Part shown: in pieces, positions 10,685 to 19,497 of the stretch
Layout: each line of letters opens with the position of its first letter
Position numbering within the stretch: the stretch's first letter is position 1
Origin: Alphaproteobacteria bacterium
GTDB lineage: Bacteria > Pseudomonadota > Alphaproteobacteria > Micavibrionales > Micavibrionaceae
Direction of reading: 5' to 3'
NCBI GenBank assembly: GCA_024275825.1
Contig: JAJRYK010000020.1
Coordinates: 1 to 64,000 of the forward strand
DNA: 64,000 nt
Notes under the pieces: model-generated
Database searches by the model: none
Told to the model about the DNA's origin: nothing
What the model saw: only the letters and a program-made list of their open reading frames with translations
Translations under genes and position numbers: made by a program

Positions 10685-13600
10685 TTAACCTGCTTCGTTT
10701 AAACTATCCAGCCATTTCTGAATGGCCAGCTTGGCTCCCTGATTAATTTTAGGGAGCCTTTCTATTTCCCGCAGTGCGGGTTGTATGTCTTTGTTTTTGG
10801 CGGCTTCTTCGATGATATCAGCGCTTGTACTCATCTCACTCATGCCGAAATTACCGGCCATGCCCTTCAGCTCGTGCGCGCGGGCCATGATAGCGGTGAT
10901 ATTTTCAGCATCTTTTAAGGTCGTGAGTGCGTTAATAATTTCATCAGCTTTGTCGAAAAATCCTCGAATGAGGTCAATAAACTGCTCTTTGCCTAAGTTA
11001 TCAATGAGGCCGTTTAGCATTTGGGTATTTATAATGTCGTTTGTGTCCTCATCCTCATCACCTTGCAGGGAAATTTCGATTGTGTTGTTCTCGGGTTCCA
11101 GAATCGCGTTATTAAAGGAATCGTCTTCATCACCATCAGCAGGCGCGGTGGCGGCTTCCTGCTCTTGTTCTTGCATGTATTGCTGTATCGGCGAGAGCTC
11201 TTTTGTGCCTGGCGCAAGTGGCGCTGCGGGGTTTTGAGCGGGTGTTTTTGGTGGCGGCGCTGTCTGGCGCACTTCTTTCGGCATGTCCGGTATTGGGTTT
11301 TCGAGCTGATCGGTATGCACGGCGATGAGCATGTTTTTTACATTTTCCGGGTCAATCGGCTTTGGAATGAAGCCGTTCATGCTGTTTTTGTAACAATCCT
11401 CGATATCTTCGGGACTGACATTTCCGGTAATGGCAATGATCGGCAGGCGCGATTTTTTAGGGTCGTTTAGTCGTCTAATCTCTCTCGTTGTCTCAAACCC
11501 GTCCATCCCTTGAAGAGAAATATCCATGAACACGGCATCAAAGTCCTGTGTTTCTAGAACCGTGAGTGCCTCTTCTCCGCTGGCGCACAGGGTACTTTTT
11601 TGCTGAATGTTATTGAGGAAGCCCTCCAGAACTCTTCTATTCATTTCGTTGTCTTCAACAACGAGAATGTGCATGGGGGGCAAGGTGATGTGCTGGGCCT
11701 CAATCATATCTTGTGTGCGCTCTGAGGCCTCTTGCTCACCATGCATGAGGAGGTTAAAGGAAAACGTACTGCCGTGTCCTTCCTGGCTTTGGAGGCTGAT
11801 CCCGCTGCCCATAGATTCGATCAGGCGCTTACAGATGGCCAGCCCAAGACCCGTGCCACCATAACGGCGAGAGACGCTTTTGTCAGCTTGAGAGAAGGGG
11901 TTAAAGAGGTCTTCTTGGGCCTCTTCTGAAATGCCGATTCCTGTATCTTCTACGCCAACATATATTTCGTAATTTTCATCGATGTCTTCTGGTTTTTTCA
12001 GTAATTCAACAGCTTTCAGATGAATGGTAACGCCGCCTATTTCTGTGAATTTTATCGCGTTATTGACCAGGTTCAAAATGATCTGCCGCAAGCGCGTCGG
12101 ATCGCCGATCAATGTGTGTGGGAAGTTCTCCGGTATGTCGGCTTTTAGCGTGATGTTTTTGCCCGTTGCATGGCCTGACATCAATGTGATGACATCTTGC
12201 ACAAGCCGCGGAAAATCAAATTCTATGTCTTCAAGCTGCATATTGCCGCTTTCGATCTTTTCAAAATCGAGAATATCGTTCAGCAGCGCCATCATGGTAT
12301 CGCCGGATTGTTGGATGGCCAAAGAGTAGTCTGCCTGTTCTTTGTTTAATTGTGTATCCATGAGCAAGCGCACCATGCCGAGTATACCCGTCATCGGTGT
12401 GCGGATTTCGTGACTAACGACGGCCAGGAAGGCTGACTTTGCACGGTTGGCGGCATCGGCAACGTCTTTGGCTTGTTTCATTTCTTCGGCGCGCAGCATC
12501 TCGCGTTCGCGCAAATCGCCCATTAACTCGCGCTCACGTTCAATAACGCGCAGAAGACGGGCCTGGTCAGCAGATTCTTTGGATTGCTGAAGGCGGGCTA
12601 AAGAATGCACGGCACGTTCTTCGCGTGAGCGTTGGTAGAGCTTTTCTTGCGCAGCCAGCTCTTGTTCTTTTTTGATGCCGCTGATGAAAAAGAATGCCTG
12701 CGGGAAGAGAGAGAGCAGATAAGCATTCATCAAGATTGTGTTGCTTGGTAAAACACCAGCCGCACTTAGAGACATGATCAGGCCGCCAATAAAAACGATG
12801 AGCCAGGCCGCCGCATAATAATGTGCGGAAAGATTGCCTTTCTGTCCTTGTGAGAAAGAGAGCACAGCCATGGTGAGGAAAGCCAGCAAAGGTGGTGTTA
12901 AAATAAGGATATCATCCAGGATGCTTCTCTCATCAAAGAAAAATGCGCTAAACAGAGCTGCGAGCGCTATTATGCCACTGATTGAGGCCATTATTGTGTT
13001 TGCGGTGTAGTCTTCTACAGAGATGTCAGAAAAGATTTTTGTGATGACAATGCTTGCCGCGGCGCTCAGCATATAAAGAACGGCATTCACTTCCCCGATG
13101 ACGGAGAATGATGCGAAAAAGCTGTTATCGATAACCCAGAATAAACAGGCATTGATCAAATAATAGCCGCAGAAAATAAGATATTTAACGTTTTTGTTCA
13201 AAAGGCTAATGGCAATGAATGTGCCGATGGCGCTGATGAAAAATAAGTTAAGCAGGATGTGCCAGAAATCACCAAAGCGTAGGTTGTTGATATATGATTT
13301 TTCGCTCATCAATTTTGGCTTGAATGTATTGGGTAAGCCGCCTTCCGCTTCCATGTAGATGACAAAAAGATCTGTTTGTTTGGGTCTTATTTTTATGGCA
13401 ACGGCCGGCCCTTGTAAGTTTTCGCCAAAAGCGTTTGGTGTGTCTTTTTGCCTAAGGGCTTGTACGAAGGTTTCGCCTGTAGCGTTATTTCGCACCAGTA
13501 GTTTTCTGGCGAGCCCGAACCGTCCGTCTGTCGCATCGCCAAAATGCAGGACCCATGACTCGTTGTCTGTATTGTTTGTGACGGAAAGTACCATCCAGGT

Positions 13601-13912
13601 GGGTGGGGTCTTCAGGCCAAAATTAATAAGGCTATTGTTTTGGCGTGTGCCGCGCAAATTGTTTTGGTGGCGTGTAATGATGGTGCGATAGTCTATATTT
13701 TCTTCGGGATCCTGAGTTGTGTAAAGATATGGTCCGATATAGGCGGGTTTATTGATGTCGTTGAGCTCAATATGCGCAGTTTTCGTGATTTGAGCGTGCG
13801 ACGTTCCGGGTATCAAGAAAGTCAAGGCGAAGAAAGTCATCGCAAACGCTATGGTAAAGCGTACGGATTTCTTTGCTAATGCTTTGATATTTAGTGCTTT
13901 ATTGGATTTCAT
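10685..13912 (-). CDS. Hybrid sensor histidine kinase with 7TMR-DISM sensor, receiver and HPt
   Basis: This is a 1075-aa membrane phosphorelay protein. Order seen: signal peptide (1-40), extracytoplasmic 7TMR-DISMED2-like beta domain (about 45-195), about seven transmembrane helices (210-410), coiled coil (410-490), HisKA with the phospho-acceptor His near 501 (S-H-E-I-R-T-P-M), HATPase (about 600-725), receiver with the phosphorylated Asp near 797 and conserved Lys near 851, an acidic/proline linker, and a C-terminal HPt (A-H-E-L-K-G-M-A-G). The domain set predicts a full His-Asp-His relay whose output regulator is elsewhere. Carbohydrate-like ligands are typical for DISMED2 domains, but the ligand here is unknown. 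Confidence 0.9.
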   Translation of the reverse strand: MKSNKALNIKALAKKSVRFTIAFAMTFFALTFLIPGTSHAQITKTAHIELNDINKPAYIGPYLYTTQDPEENIDYRTIITRHQNNLRGTRQNNSLINFGLKTPPTWMVLSVTNNTDNESWVLHFGDATDGRFGLARKLLVRNNATGETFVQALRQKDTPNAFGENLQGPAVAIKIRPKQTDLFVIYMEAEGGLPNTFKPKLMSEKSYINNLRFGDFWHILLNLFFISAIGTFIAISLLNKNVKYLIFCGYYLINACLFWVIDNSFFASFSVIGEVNAVLYMLSAAASIVITKIFSDISVEDYTANTIMASISGIIALAALFSAFFFDERSILDDILILTPPLLAFLTMAVLSFSQGQKGNLSAHYYAAAWLIVFIGGLIMSLSAAGVLPSNTILMNAYLLSLFPQAFFFISGIKKEQELAAQEKLYQRSREERAVHSLARLQQSKESADQARLLRVIERERELMGDLREREMLRAEEMKQAKDVADAANRAKSAFLAVVSHEIRTPMTGILGMVRLLMDTQLNKEQADYSLAIQQSGDTMMALLNDILDFEKIESGNMQLEDIEFDFPRLVQDVITLMSGHATGKNITLKADIPENFPHTLIGDPTRLRQIILNLVNNAIKFTEIGGVTIHLKAVELLKKPEDIDENYEIYVGVEDTGIGISEEAQEDLFNPFSQADKSVSRRYGGTGLGLAICKRLIESMGSGISLQSQEGHGSTFSFNLLMHGEQEASERTQDMIEAQHITLPPMHILVVEDNEMNRRVLEGFLNNIQQKSTLCASGEEALTVLETQDFDAVFMDISLQGMDGFETTREIRRLNDPKKSRLPIIAITGNVSPEDIEDCYKNSMNGFIPKPIDPENVKNMLIAVHTDQLENPIPDMPKEVRQTAPPPKTPAQNPAAPLAPGTKELSPIQQYMQEQEQEAATAPADGDEDDSFNNAILEPENNTIEISLQGDEDEDTNDIINTQMLNGLIDNLGKEQFIDLIRGFFDKADEIINALTTLKDAENITAIMARAHELKGMAGNFGMSEMSTSADIIEEAAKNKDIQPALREIERLPKINQGAKLAIQKWLDSLNEAG

Positions 13913-13990
13913 TGAGATTACCGAAAAGACCTGTCCCTATTGCCTAGTATAGGTCAGTTTGCCCGGAAAATCTTAAGTTTTATTGAATTT

Positions 13991-14140
13991 TTACCAATTA
14001 ACGAAGGCAGCGGCCAAAATAGCTAAAGTCACAACCGATACGATAATGGTAAGCTTGCTGATTTTAATGAAGCCGGCCCATAATTCATGGGCGTGTTCAA
14101 TTTGTTGTGGGTCTATTTCGACGGGTGTGTGGTCGGCCAT
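13991..14140 (-). CDS. aa3-type cytochrome c oxidase subunit IV, small form
   Basis: This 49-codon gene encodes M-A-D-H-T-P-V-E-I-D followed by A-H-E-L-W-A-G-F-I-K and one hydrophobic helix ending F-V-N-W. This is the layout of the short alphaproteobacterial aa3 oxidase subunit IV family (a polar head, a W/F-x-G-F-x-K segment, then a single transmembrane span). The family helps assemble or stabilise the terminal oxidase of the inner membrane. A GAGGAAC Shine-Dalgarno sits about six bases before the ATG. It stands alone between the sensor kinase and purN; no other oxidase gene is in the window. Confidence 0.75.
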   Translation of the reverse strand: MADHTPVEIDPQQIEHAHELWAGFIKISKLTIIVSVVTLAILAAAFVNW

Positions 14141-14207
14141 GAATGTTCCTCATCTCTTATTTAAGGTTTTCTTCTCTTGAATACTACACGCGAAATAGAC
14201 GGGTTTT

Positions 14208-14816
14208 TCAAGAGGCGGGCGGTAATAATTTTTGCGCGATCATGCGCACAGCGTCCGGATAGGCGATATGTTCTTGTTCTAAAACGCGGCCGGCAAGGGT
14301 GTCTGGCGTGTCGTCCTTAGCAATAGGGCAGCGTCTTTGCATAATGATCTCGCCGCTATCCATATCCGGCACAACGTAATGAACGGTGCAGCCGGTTTCG
14401 GTTTTACCGTCGGCTAGGGCACGCTCATGTGTGTTAAGGCCTTTATAGTCTGGCAAGAGTGAGGGGTGGATATTGATCATTCGTCCAGCCCACGGGGTGA
14501 TGAAATGTGAGGAGAGCAGGCGCATGAATCCTGCGAGGCATATGAGGTCAATGTCGTATGTCTTGAGCGCAGTCAGTACCGCATTTTCAAAGTGCTCGCG
14601 GTTGTCATAGGCTTTGTGATCAATGATTTCGGTTTGTATGCCGGCTTTCTGCGCAGCCTCCAGCCCTTTTGCGTCAGGACGGTTGGAGAGTACGAGCTCT
14701 ATGCGTGCGGGAAAGCTGGAGTCTTTACAGGCCTCTATAAGCGCGCTCATATTGCTGCCACGGCCAGAGATGAAAATGGCAAGATTTATTTTGTCTGGTG
14801 TTGTCTCTGTGGGCAT
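14208..14816 (-). CDS. purN: Phosphoribosylglycinamide formyltransferase 1
   Basis: PurN transfers a formyl group from 10-formyl-THF to GAR, the third step of purine synthesis. The 202-aa product has the phosphate loop I-S-G-R-G-S-N-M near residue 15, the catalytic N-I-H-P-S-L-L-P motif and the D-x-G-x-I motif D-M-D-S-G-E-I. It lies immediately downstream of purM on the same strand with a gap of 3 bases, so purM-purN form an operon. Confidence 0.97.
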   Translation of the reverse strand: MPTETTPDKINLAIFISGRGSNMSALIEACKDSSFPARIELVLSNRPDAKGLEAAQKAGIQTEIIDHKAYDNREHFENAVLTALKTYDIDLICLAGFMRLLSSHFITPWAGRMINIHPSLLPDYKGLNTHERALADGKTETGCTVHYVVPDMDSGEIIMQRRCPIAKDDTPDTLAGRVLEQEHIAYPDAVRMIAQKLLPPAS

Positions 14817-14819
14817 TTT

Positions 14820-15902
14820 TTAGCGCCAGGAGGTTTCTAAATGCTCGATAATTATATTTTCATCCGATGCGTTTCGTTTTTTAATTGCGCCAATTGTATA
14901 AACGCTCTCACCTTGATCTTTTAGAGTGCCAGTAATTTGCTCGACATGCTCCGCCGCACAGATCACAGCCATGCCGATCCCGCAATTGAGCGTTGTGGCC
15001 ATATCCTTGTGATCGACTTTTCCAATCTCGGATAACCAGCGGAATATGGCGGGTAATTCCCAGTTTTTTGCATCGAGGACAGCTTGGCAATCGTCTGGTA
15101 AAACACGCGGAATATTTTCGTACAGCCCGCCGCCGGTGATATGGGCCATGCCTTTGATTAAGGCTTGGTCTTGCTCATCCTTCAGTTTGAGCGTTTCAAG
15201 CAAAGAGCGCACATAAATGCGTGTGGGCATCAGGGCCAGCTCGCCCAGAGACATGGAGGGTTCAAACTCCATTTTACTGTCGTAATCATAACCCTCAGTG
15301 GATTTAATTAACTGGCGCACCAGCGAAAAACCATTTGAATGCAGGCCGTTAGAGGCCAGCCCCAATATCACATCACCGGGCGCGATGTGCTCGCCTGTGA
15401 TCATCTGATCACGCTCGACCGCACCGACGCTAAAGCCTGCGATATCGTAGTCGCCGGGGGTGTACATGCCGGGCATTTCTGCTGTTTCGCCGCCGATGAG
15501 GGCGCAGCCCGCCTGCGCGCAGCCTTCTGCGATTCCCGCAATCACCTGCTCTGCCACGTCATTCACCAGTTTTCCAGTGGCGAAATAATCCAGAAAGAAC
15601 AGCGGCTCTGCGCCCTGCACAATAATATCATTGACGCACATCGCCACCGCATCAATGCCGATTGTATCATGGCGGTCCATCTCGATCGCGATTTTAAGTT
15701 TTGTGCCCACGCCGTCGGTGCCGGAGACTAAAATCGGGTCTTTATAGCCGGTTTGCATCAGGTCAAACATTGCGCCAAAGCCGCCAATGCCGCTCATGAC
15801 GCCGCTGCGGTTTGTCTTTTTGATGTGGGGTTTGATCCGCTCTACCAGATTGGCGGCTTCTTCGATATCAACTCCAGCTTTTTTATAAGCGCTTTCTTTC
15901 AT
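14820..15902 (-). CDS. purM: Phosphoribosylformylglycinamidine cyclo-ligase
   Basis: PurM (AIR synthetase) closes the imidazole ring of the purine precursor using ATP. The 360-aa product shows the family motifs G-T-D-G-V-G-T-K, M-C-V-N-D-I and G-G-E-T-A-E-M-P-G-M. It is the first gene of the purM-purN pair and is divergent from the DUF2066 gene at 15953, with a 50-base shared promoter region. Confidence 0.97.
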   Translation of the reverse strand: MKESAYKKAGVDIEEAANLVERIKPHIKKTNRSGVMSGIGGFGAMFDLMQTGYKDPILVSGTDGVGTKLKIAIEMDRHDTIGIDAVAMCVNDIIVQGAEPLFFLDYFATGKLVNDVAEQVIAGIAEGCAQAGCALIGGETAEMPGMYTPGDYDIAGFSVGAVERDQMITGEHIAPGDVILGLASNGLHSNGFSLVRQLIKSTEGYDYDSKMEFEPSMSLGELALMPTRIYVRSLLETLKLKDEQDQALIKGMAHITGGGLYENIPRVLPDDCQAVLDAKNWELPAIFRWLSEIGKVDHKDMATTLNCGIGMAVICAAEHVEQITGTLKDQGESVYTIGAIKKRNASDENIIIEHLETSWR

Positions 15903-15952
15903 TTTGCATCTTCACTCTAGCAAGGGTATAACAATTCAATTCGTACAAGTTT

Positions 15953-17158
15953 ATGAAACAAACGATGAGCATTTATTCCATGGCCCTATTCTATAAGCCT
16001 TTTGAAGTGTTTCGCATAGCCCTTTTGAGCTGTTTTTTGTTTGTGGTGCTCGCTGCGAGCGCGCAGGCACAAATAGGCAATGCGGTCTTCACCGTTGAGG
16101 ATATTAAAGTTGATGTGACTGCCAGTAACGCGATTGAGGCGCGCAAACAGGCTTTTGAGCGCGCGCAGCAAGAGGCCTTTAAGGCGCTGTCGGCGCGCAT
16201 GTTGGACGCGGGAAGCGTTGCGGCGCTTGAGCCTTTGCCGGTCTCCACAATCTCGATGCTGATTCAGGATTACGAGGTGACGAAGGAGCAGCTCTCCTCC
16301 GTACGCTATATTGGCACCTATACTTTCCGCTTCCGCGAGCGGGCGGTGAAGCAATATTTCGCGAATATCGGCCAGAGCTATACGGATGTGTCCAGCCGTC
16401 CGGTGCTGATCTTGCCATATTTTGAGCAAGATGGGGCTGCGTCTTTATGGTCGCCCTATAATCGTTGGATGGAAACCTGGATGAATGCGAGCGACCTGGG
16501 CGGGCTTGTGCCGGTTGCTGTGCCGCTTGGGGATCTGCAAGATGTGCGCGATATTGGAGAGGGTGATTCCTTGGCCTATAAGGCACGAAACTTACGTGCG
16601 ATGCTGGAGCGCTATGGCGCGCGCGAGGCGGTCATTGCCATGGCGGCGGCTGACGAAAATGTGGGTACGTTAACCATTAATCTCTACCGCACCGACCGCG
16701 CGCAGCCGGAATATGTGACCCAGATTATTCAGCCCGCACAAGACGGGCAAAAATTTGATGAGCTTTATGACCTTGCGCTGGTGCGCGTTCATACATTTTT
16801 GCAGCAGGATTGGAAGGCCAAGACGATTGTGAGTGCGCAGAACAGTAACCACTTGTCCGTGCGTGTCCCGTTTAAATCTCTGGGTGAATGGACACAAACG
16901 CGCCGCGCATTACAACGTGTGCAAGGCATAAGCGATATCGACGTGAAATCCCTCAGCCCGACTGCGGCAAAAATTGATCTAGCCTTTCAGGGGACGGAGC
17001 AGCGCTTGCGCCTGGCGCTGGATCAGGCCGGTATCACGCTGTCGCATCCTCGCTTTAGCACGATTGGACTAAACCCCGAATATGGACAGCAAACAGGCGC
17101 GCCGGGCGTGTATGAATTATATCTCGACCGGTATGCGCCGGGTCGTCCCAGCTATTAA
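15953..17158 (+). CDS. DUF2066-family exported protein
   Basis: The 401-aa product has a signal peptide (hydrophobic core near residues 20-38, cleavage after A-Q-A-Q). The mature part begins with F-T-V-E-D-I-K-V-D-V-T and an A-x-x-A-R-x-x-A-F-x-x-A-Q helix, as in DUF2066 proteins. The function of the family is unknown. The position before perM and hdaA is a recurrent alphaproteobacterial arrangement, and the 14-base gap to perM suggests one operon. An alternative ATG lies at 15965. Confidence 0.75.
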   Translation: MKQTMSIYSMALFYKPFEVFRIALLSCFLFVVLAASAQAQIGNAVFTVEDIKVDVTASNAIEARKQAFERAQQEAFKALSARMLDAGSVAALEPLPVSTISMLIQDYEVTKEQLSSVRYIGTYTFRFRERAVKQYFANIGQSYTDVSSRPVLILPYFEQDGAASLWSPYNRWMETWMNASDLGGLVPVAVPLGDLQDVRDIGEGDSLAYKARNLRAMLERYGAREAVIAMAAADENVGTLTINLYRTDRAQPEYVTQIIQPAQDGQKFDELYDLALVRVHTFLQQDWKAKTIVSAQNSNHLSVRVPFKSLGEWTQTRRALQRVQGISDIDVKSLSPTAAKIDLAFQGTEQRLRLALDQAGITLSHPRFSTIGLNPEYGQQTGAPGVYELYLDRYAPGRPSY

Positions 17159-17172
17159 TTTTAAGGATATTA

Positions 17173-18309
17173 ATGATGACCACACAAAACCATATTCTGT
17201 TTTGGAGCTTTGTTTCTTTGGCCTTTCTCGGGTTTGTCTTTGTGTTTAAGGTGATGTTGCTGCCTTTTGTCCTTGGTGCGGCGGTTGCGTATTTGCTTAA
17301 TCCTTTGGTGGAAAAATTGGGGCGGCTTAAGATTGGGCGTGGCCTCGCGGCGCTACTTATTCTGGCGAGTTTTATCATTGTGGTGGTGGGTTTTTTCGCC
17401 GCAACCGTGCCGGTGCTTTATAGTGAATTGGTTGATTTCTCGGAAGACTTACCGGGTTATATGGAGCATATATGGGCTTTGATTGAGCCTTTTTCCCACC
17501 AGCTTCAAAACCTGATGGGCCTTCAAAATGGTGAGGATTTAAAGGCGCTGCTGGGCGAACATGCGGGCACGGGGCTGAATGTTGCAAAGCAGTTAGCGGG
17601 TAGCTTAGCCGCCGGCGGGCAGGCAGCAATGGATATGCTTTCGGTGATTGTGTTTACGCCGGTGGTGGCGTATTTCATGATGAAAGAATGGACTCATATG
17701 GCTGCGTGGATGGAGGGGTTAATGCCGGAGCATAGTCAATCAACGATCAAGATTTTGCTGCGCGATATTGATGCGAAGCTCTCAGGTTTTGTGCGTGGAC
17801 AGATCAGCGTGGCGGTTGTGCTCGGCATTGCCTATGCGGCGGCGCTGAGTATCGCCGGGCTAAAATATGGCGCATTGATTGGGTTTAGCGCCGGGCTGCT
17901 TTCGATCATTCCGATGGTCGGCTCAACGCTTGGGCTGTTGGTGAGTGTTGCGGTAGCGTGGTTTCAGGCCGGGGAATGGAGCTTCGTTGCGATCATTGCC
18001 GGAATATTTTTGGTGGGACAGTTTATCGAAGGCAATGTTTTAACCCCGAAGCTTGTTGGCGGTTCTGTCGGGCTGCACCCGTTATGGGTGTTTTTTGCAC
18101 TGCTGGCGGGCGGTAGCCTGTTCGGTATTGTTGGCATGTTGTTGGCGGTGCCGGTGGCGGCTGTTATAGGCGTGTTGCTGGGCTTTGGGCTGGCGCGCTA
18201 TAAAGCCAGCGCGTATTTCAAAGGTAAATCAAAAGCCGCACCAAAAAAGACAGTGACTAAAAAGGCTGTAAAGAAAGCTCCGAAAAAGGCTTCCAAAAAT
18301 GAAGGCTAA
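17173..18309 (+). CDS. AI-2E family transporter (PerM-like)
   Basis: This polytopic inner-membrane protein of 378 aa has about seven to eight hydrophobic spans. The family signature region is G-L-H-P-L-W-V-F-F-A-L-L-A-G-G, with an upstream G-N-V-L-T-P-K-L segment. Members export diverse small molecules or ions; the substrate here is unknown. The C-terminal tail of about 30 residues is very rich in Lys and Ala. AAGGAT precedes the ATG. The gene overlaps hdaA by 11 bases. Confidence 0.88.
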   Translation: MMTTQNHILFWSFVSLAFLGFVFVFKVMLLPFVLGAAVAYLLNPLVEKLGRLKIGRGLAALLILASFIIVVVGFFAATVPVLYSELVDFSEDLPGYMEHIWALIEPFSHQLQNLMGLQNGEDLKALLGEHAGTGLNVAKQLAGSLAAGGQAAMDMLSVIVFTPVVAYFMMKEWTHMAAWMEGLMPEHSQSTIKILLRDIDAKLSGFVRGQISVAVVLGIAYAAALSIAGLKYGALIGFSAGLLSIIPMVGSTLGLLVSVAVAWFQAGEWSFVAIIAGIFLVGQFIEGNVLTPKLVGGSVGLHPLWVFFALLAGGSLFGIVGMLLAVPVAAVIGVLLGFGLARYKASAYFKGKSKAAPKKTVTKKAVKKAPKKASKNEG

Positions 18310-18991
18310 AGCCGAACAAATACCGCTCGATTTCGAAGGCCGTAGCGCGCTGGGGCGTGAGGATTATTTAATCGGGCCGAGCAATCAGGACGCGGTGGGG
18401 TGGATTGATCGCTGGCCGGACTGGCCCGGCCCTGTTCTTGTGCTCAATGGCCCGGCGGCGAGCGGTAAGACGCATCTGGCTGCTGTGTGGCGCGATAAGA
18501 CGGGCGCAGAAATCATCAAGCCAGAGATGCTGCTCTCTAAAACTGCTGATCAGATCGCCGGTGCGGGCGAGACTCTTATTCTTGACGGTATTGATCCGTG
18601 GCTCAGTGACCGCGAGGCGGAGACAACTTTGTTTCACCTCTATAATATCTTCAAGGAAGAACAGCGTACATTTCTGGTGACGATGCGTATGGCGCCGTCA
18701 CATGCGGATTTCGTGATTGCTGACCTCGCCTCTCGCATGCGCGCTGCCCCGGTGGCCAGCATTCACGCGCCAGATGATATTCTGCTGGCTTCCGTCCTGA
18801 TTAAGCTATTCAGTGATCGTCAGCTTAGCGTGGGTAATGAGGTGATTAAATATATCCTGCCGCGCATGGAGCGCTCCTTCGCCGCGGCGCGTGATATCGT
18901 CAGCCGCGCTGATAAGGTGGCGCTGTCACAGAAGCGCGGTATTTCCGTGCCGCTGCTGCGTCAGGTTATGGCGCAGATGCAGGAGTATTAA
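18299..18991 (+). CDS. hdaA: DnaA-related regulatory protein HdaA
   Basis: Hda/HdaA-type AAA+ proteins bind the clamp and stimulate hydrolysis of DnaA-ATP, limiting re-initiation. The 230-aa product begins with a short clamp-binding-like segment (Q-I-P-L-D-F), then a Walker A (G-P-A-A-S-G-K-T-H) and a DnaA-like lid region, but has no DnaA DNA-binding domain IV. It overlaps perM, so the genes are translationally coupled. Its stop overlaps that of the convergent phosphatase gene. Confidence 0.85.
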   Translation: MKAKAEQIPLDFEGRSALGREDYLIGPSNQDAVGWIDRWPDWPGPVLVLNGPAASGKTHLAAVWRDKTGAEIIKPEMLLSKTADQIAGAGETLILDGIDPWLSDREAETTLFHLYNIFKEEQRTFLVTMRMAPSHADFVIADLASRMRAAPVASIHAPDDILLASVLIKLFSDRQLSVGNEVIKYILPRMERSFAAARDIVSRADKVALSQKRGISVPLLRQVMAQMQEY

Positions 18992-19488
18992 GTCGGCTTC
19001 ATAAGGTCTTTAAGCGCATTCTCACCGGGCATCAAATGGGCCCAATTCTGAATATTGCATTCAAGAACGCTCAGTGTCGCCGGAGCGTAGCCGCTCATGA
19101 GATCGGCGTAATGCTGCGATGGCTCTTCTTGTGCGAGCATGGCGGCCAGGCTGTGGATGCCGGGATTATGCGCGACGATCATGACGGTTTTGGCGCTGCT
19201 CGGTGTTTGATCAAGGATGGCCCGCAAATCATTGCGCCCGGCATTATAGAGGCTACGCGGTGATTGCGTCGTGCAGGGACGCAGGAATTTGAAAAGATTC
19301 TCCAGCGTTTGATGGGTGCGCAAAGCCGGTGAGCAATAGATAAAGTCCGGCTGATAGTCCTTGGTCTTCATTAATTTGCCAAGTGTCGTGGCCTTGATCA
19401 CCCCGGCGGGCGAAAGCGGGCGATCAAAATCGTTCATCGCATGATCGCCAGTGGCGTGGGCGTGACGGAGGAGGAGGAGCTTTTTCAT
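18988..19488 (-). CDS. SixA-like histidine phosphatase
   Basis: This is a short histidine-phosphatase superfamily protein (166 aa from the ATG at 19488). The catalytic R-H motif is L-L-R-H-A-H-A near residue 7, and the second histidine lies in V-A-H-N-P-G-I. SixA enzymes remove phosphate from phosphohistidine, often on HPt domains. Two HPt-bearing hybrid kinases are in this window, but any link is only inference. The gene is convergent with hdaA and directly downstream of rnd. Confidence 0.85.
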   Translation of the reverse strand: MKKLLLLRHAHATGDHAMNDFDRPLSPAGVIKATTLGKLMKTKDYQPDFIYCSPALRTHQTLENLFKFLRPCTTQSPRSLYNAGRNDLRAILDQTPSSAKTVMIVAHNPGIHSLAAMLAQEEPSQHYADLMSGYAPATLSVLECNIQNWAHLMPGENALKDLMKPT

Positions 19489-19497
19489 CGTCAAAAC

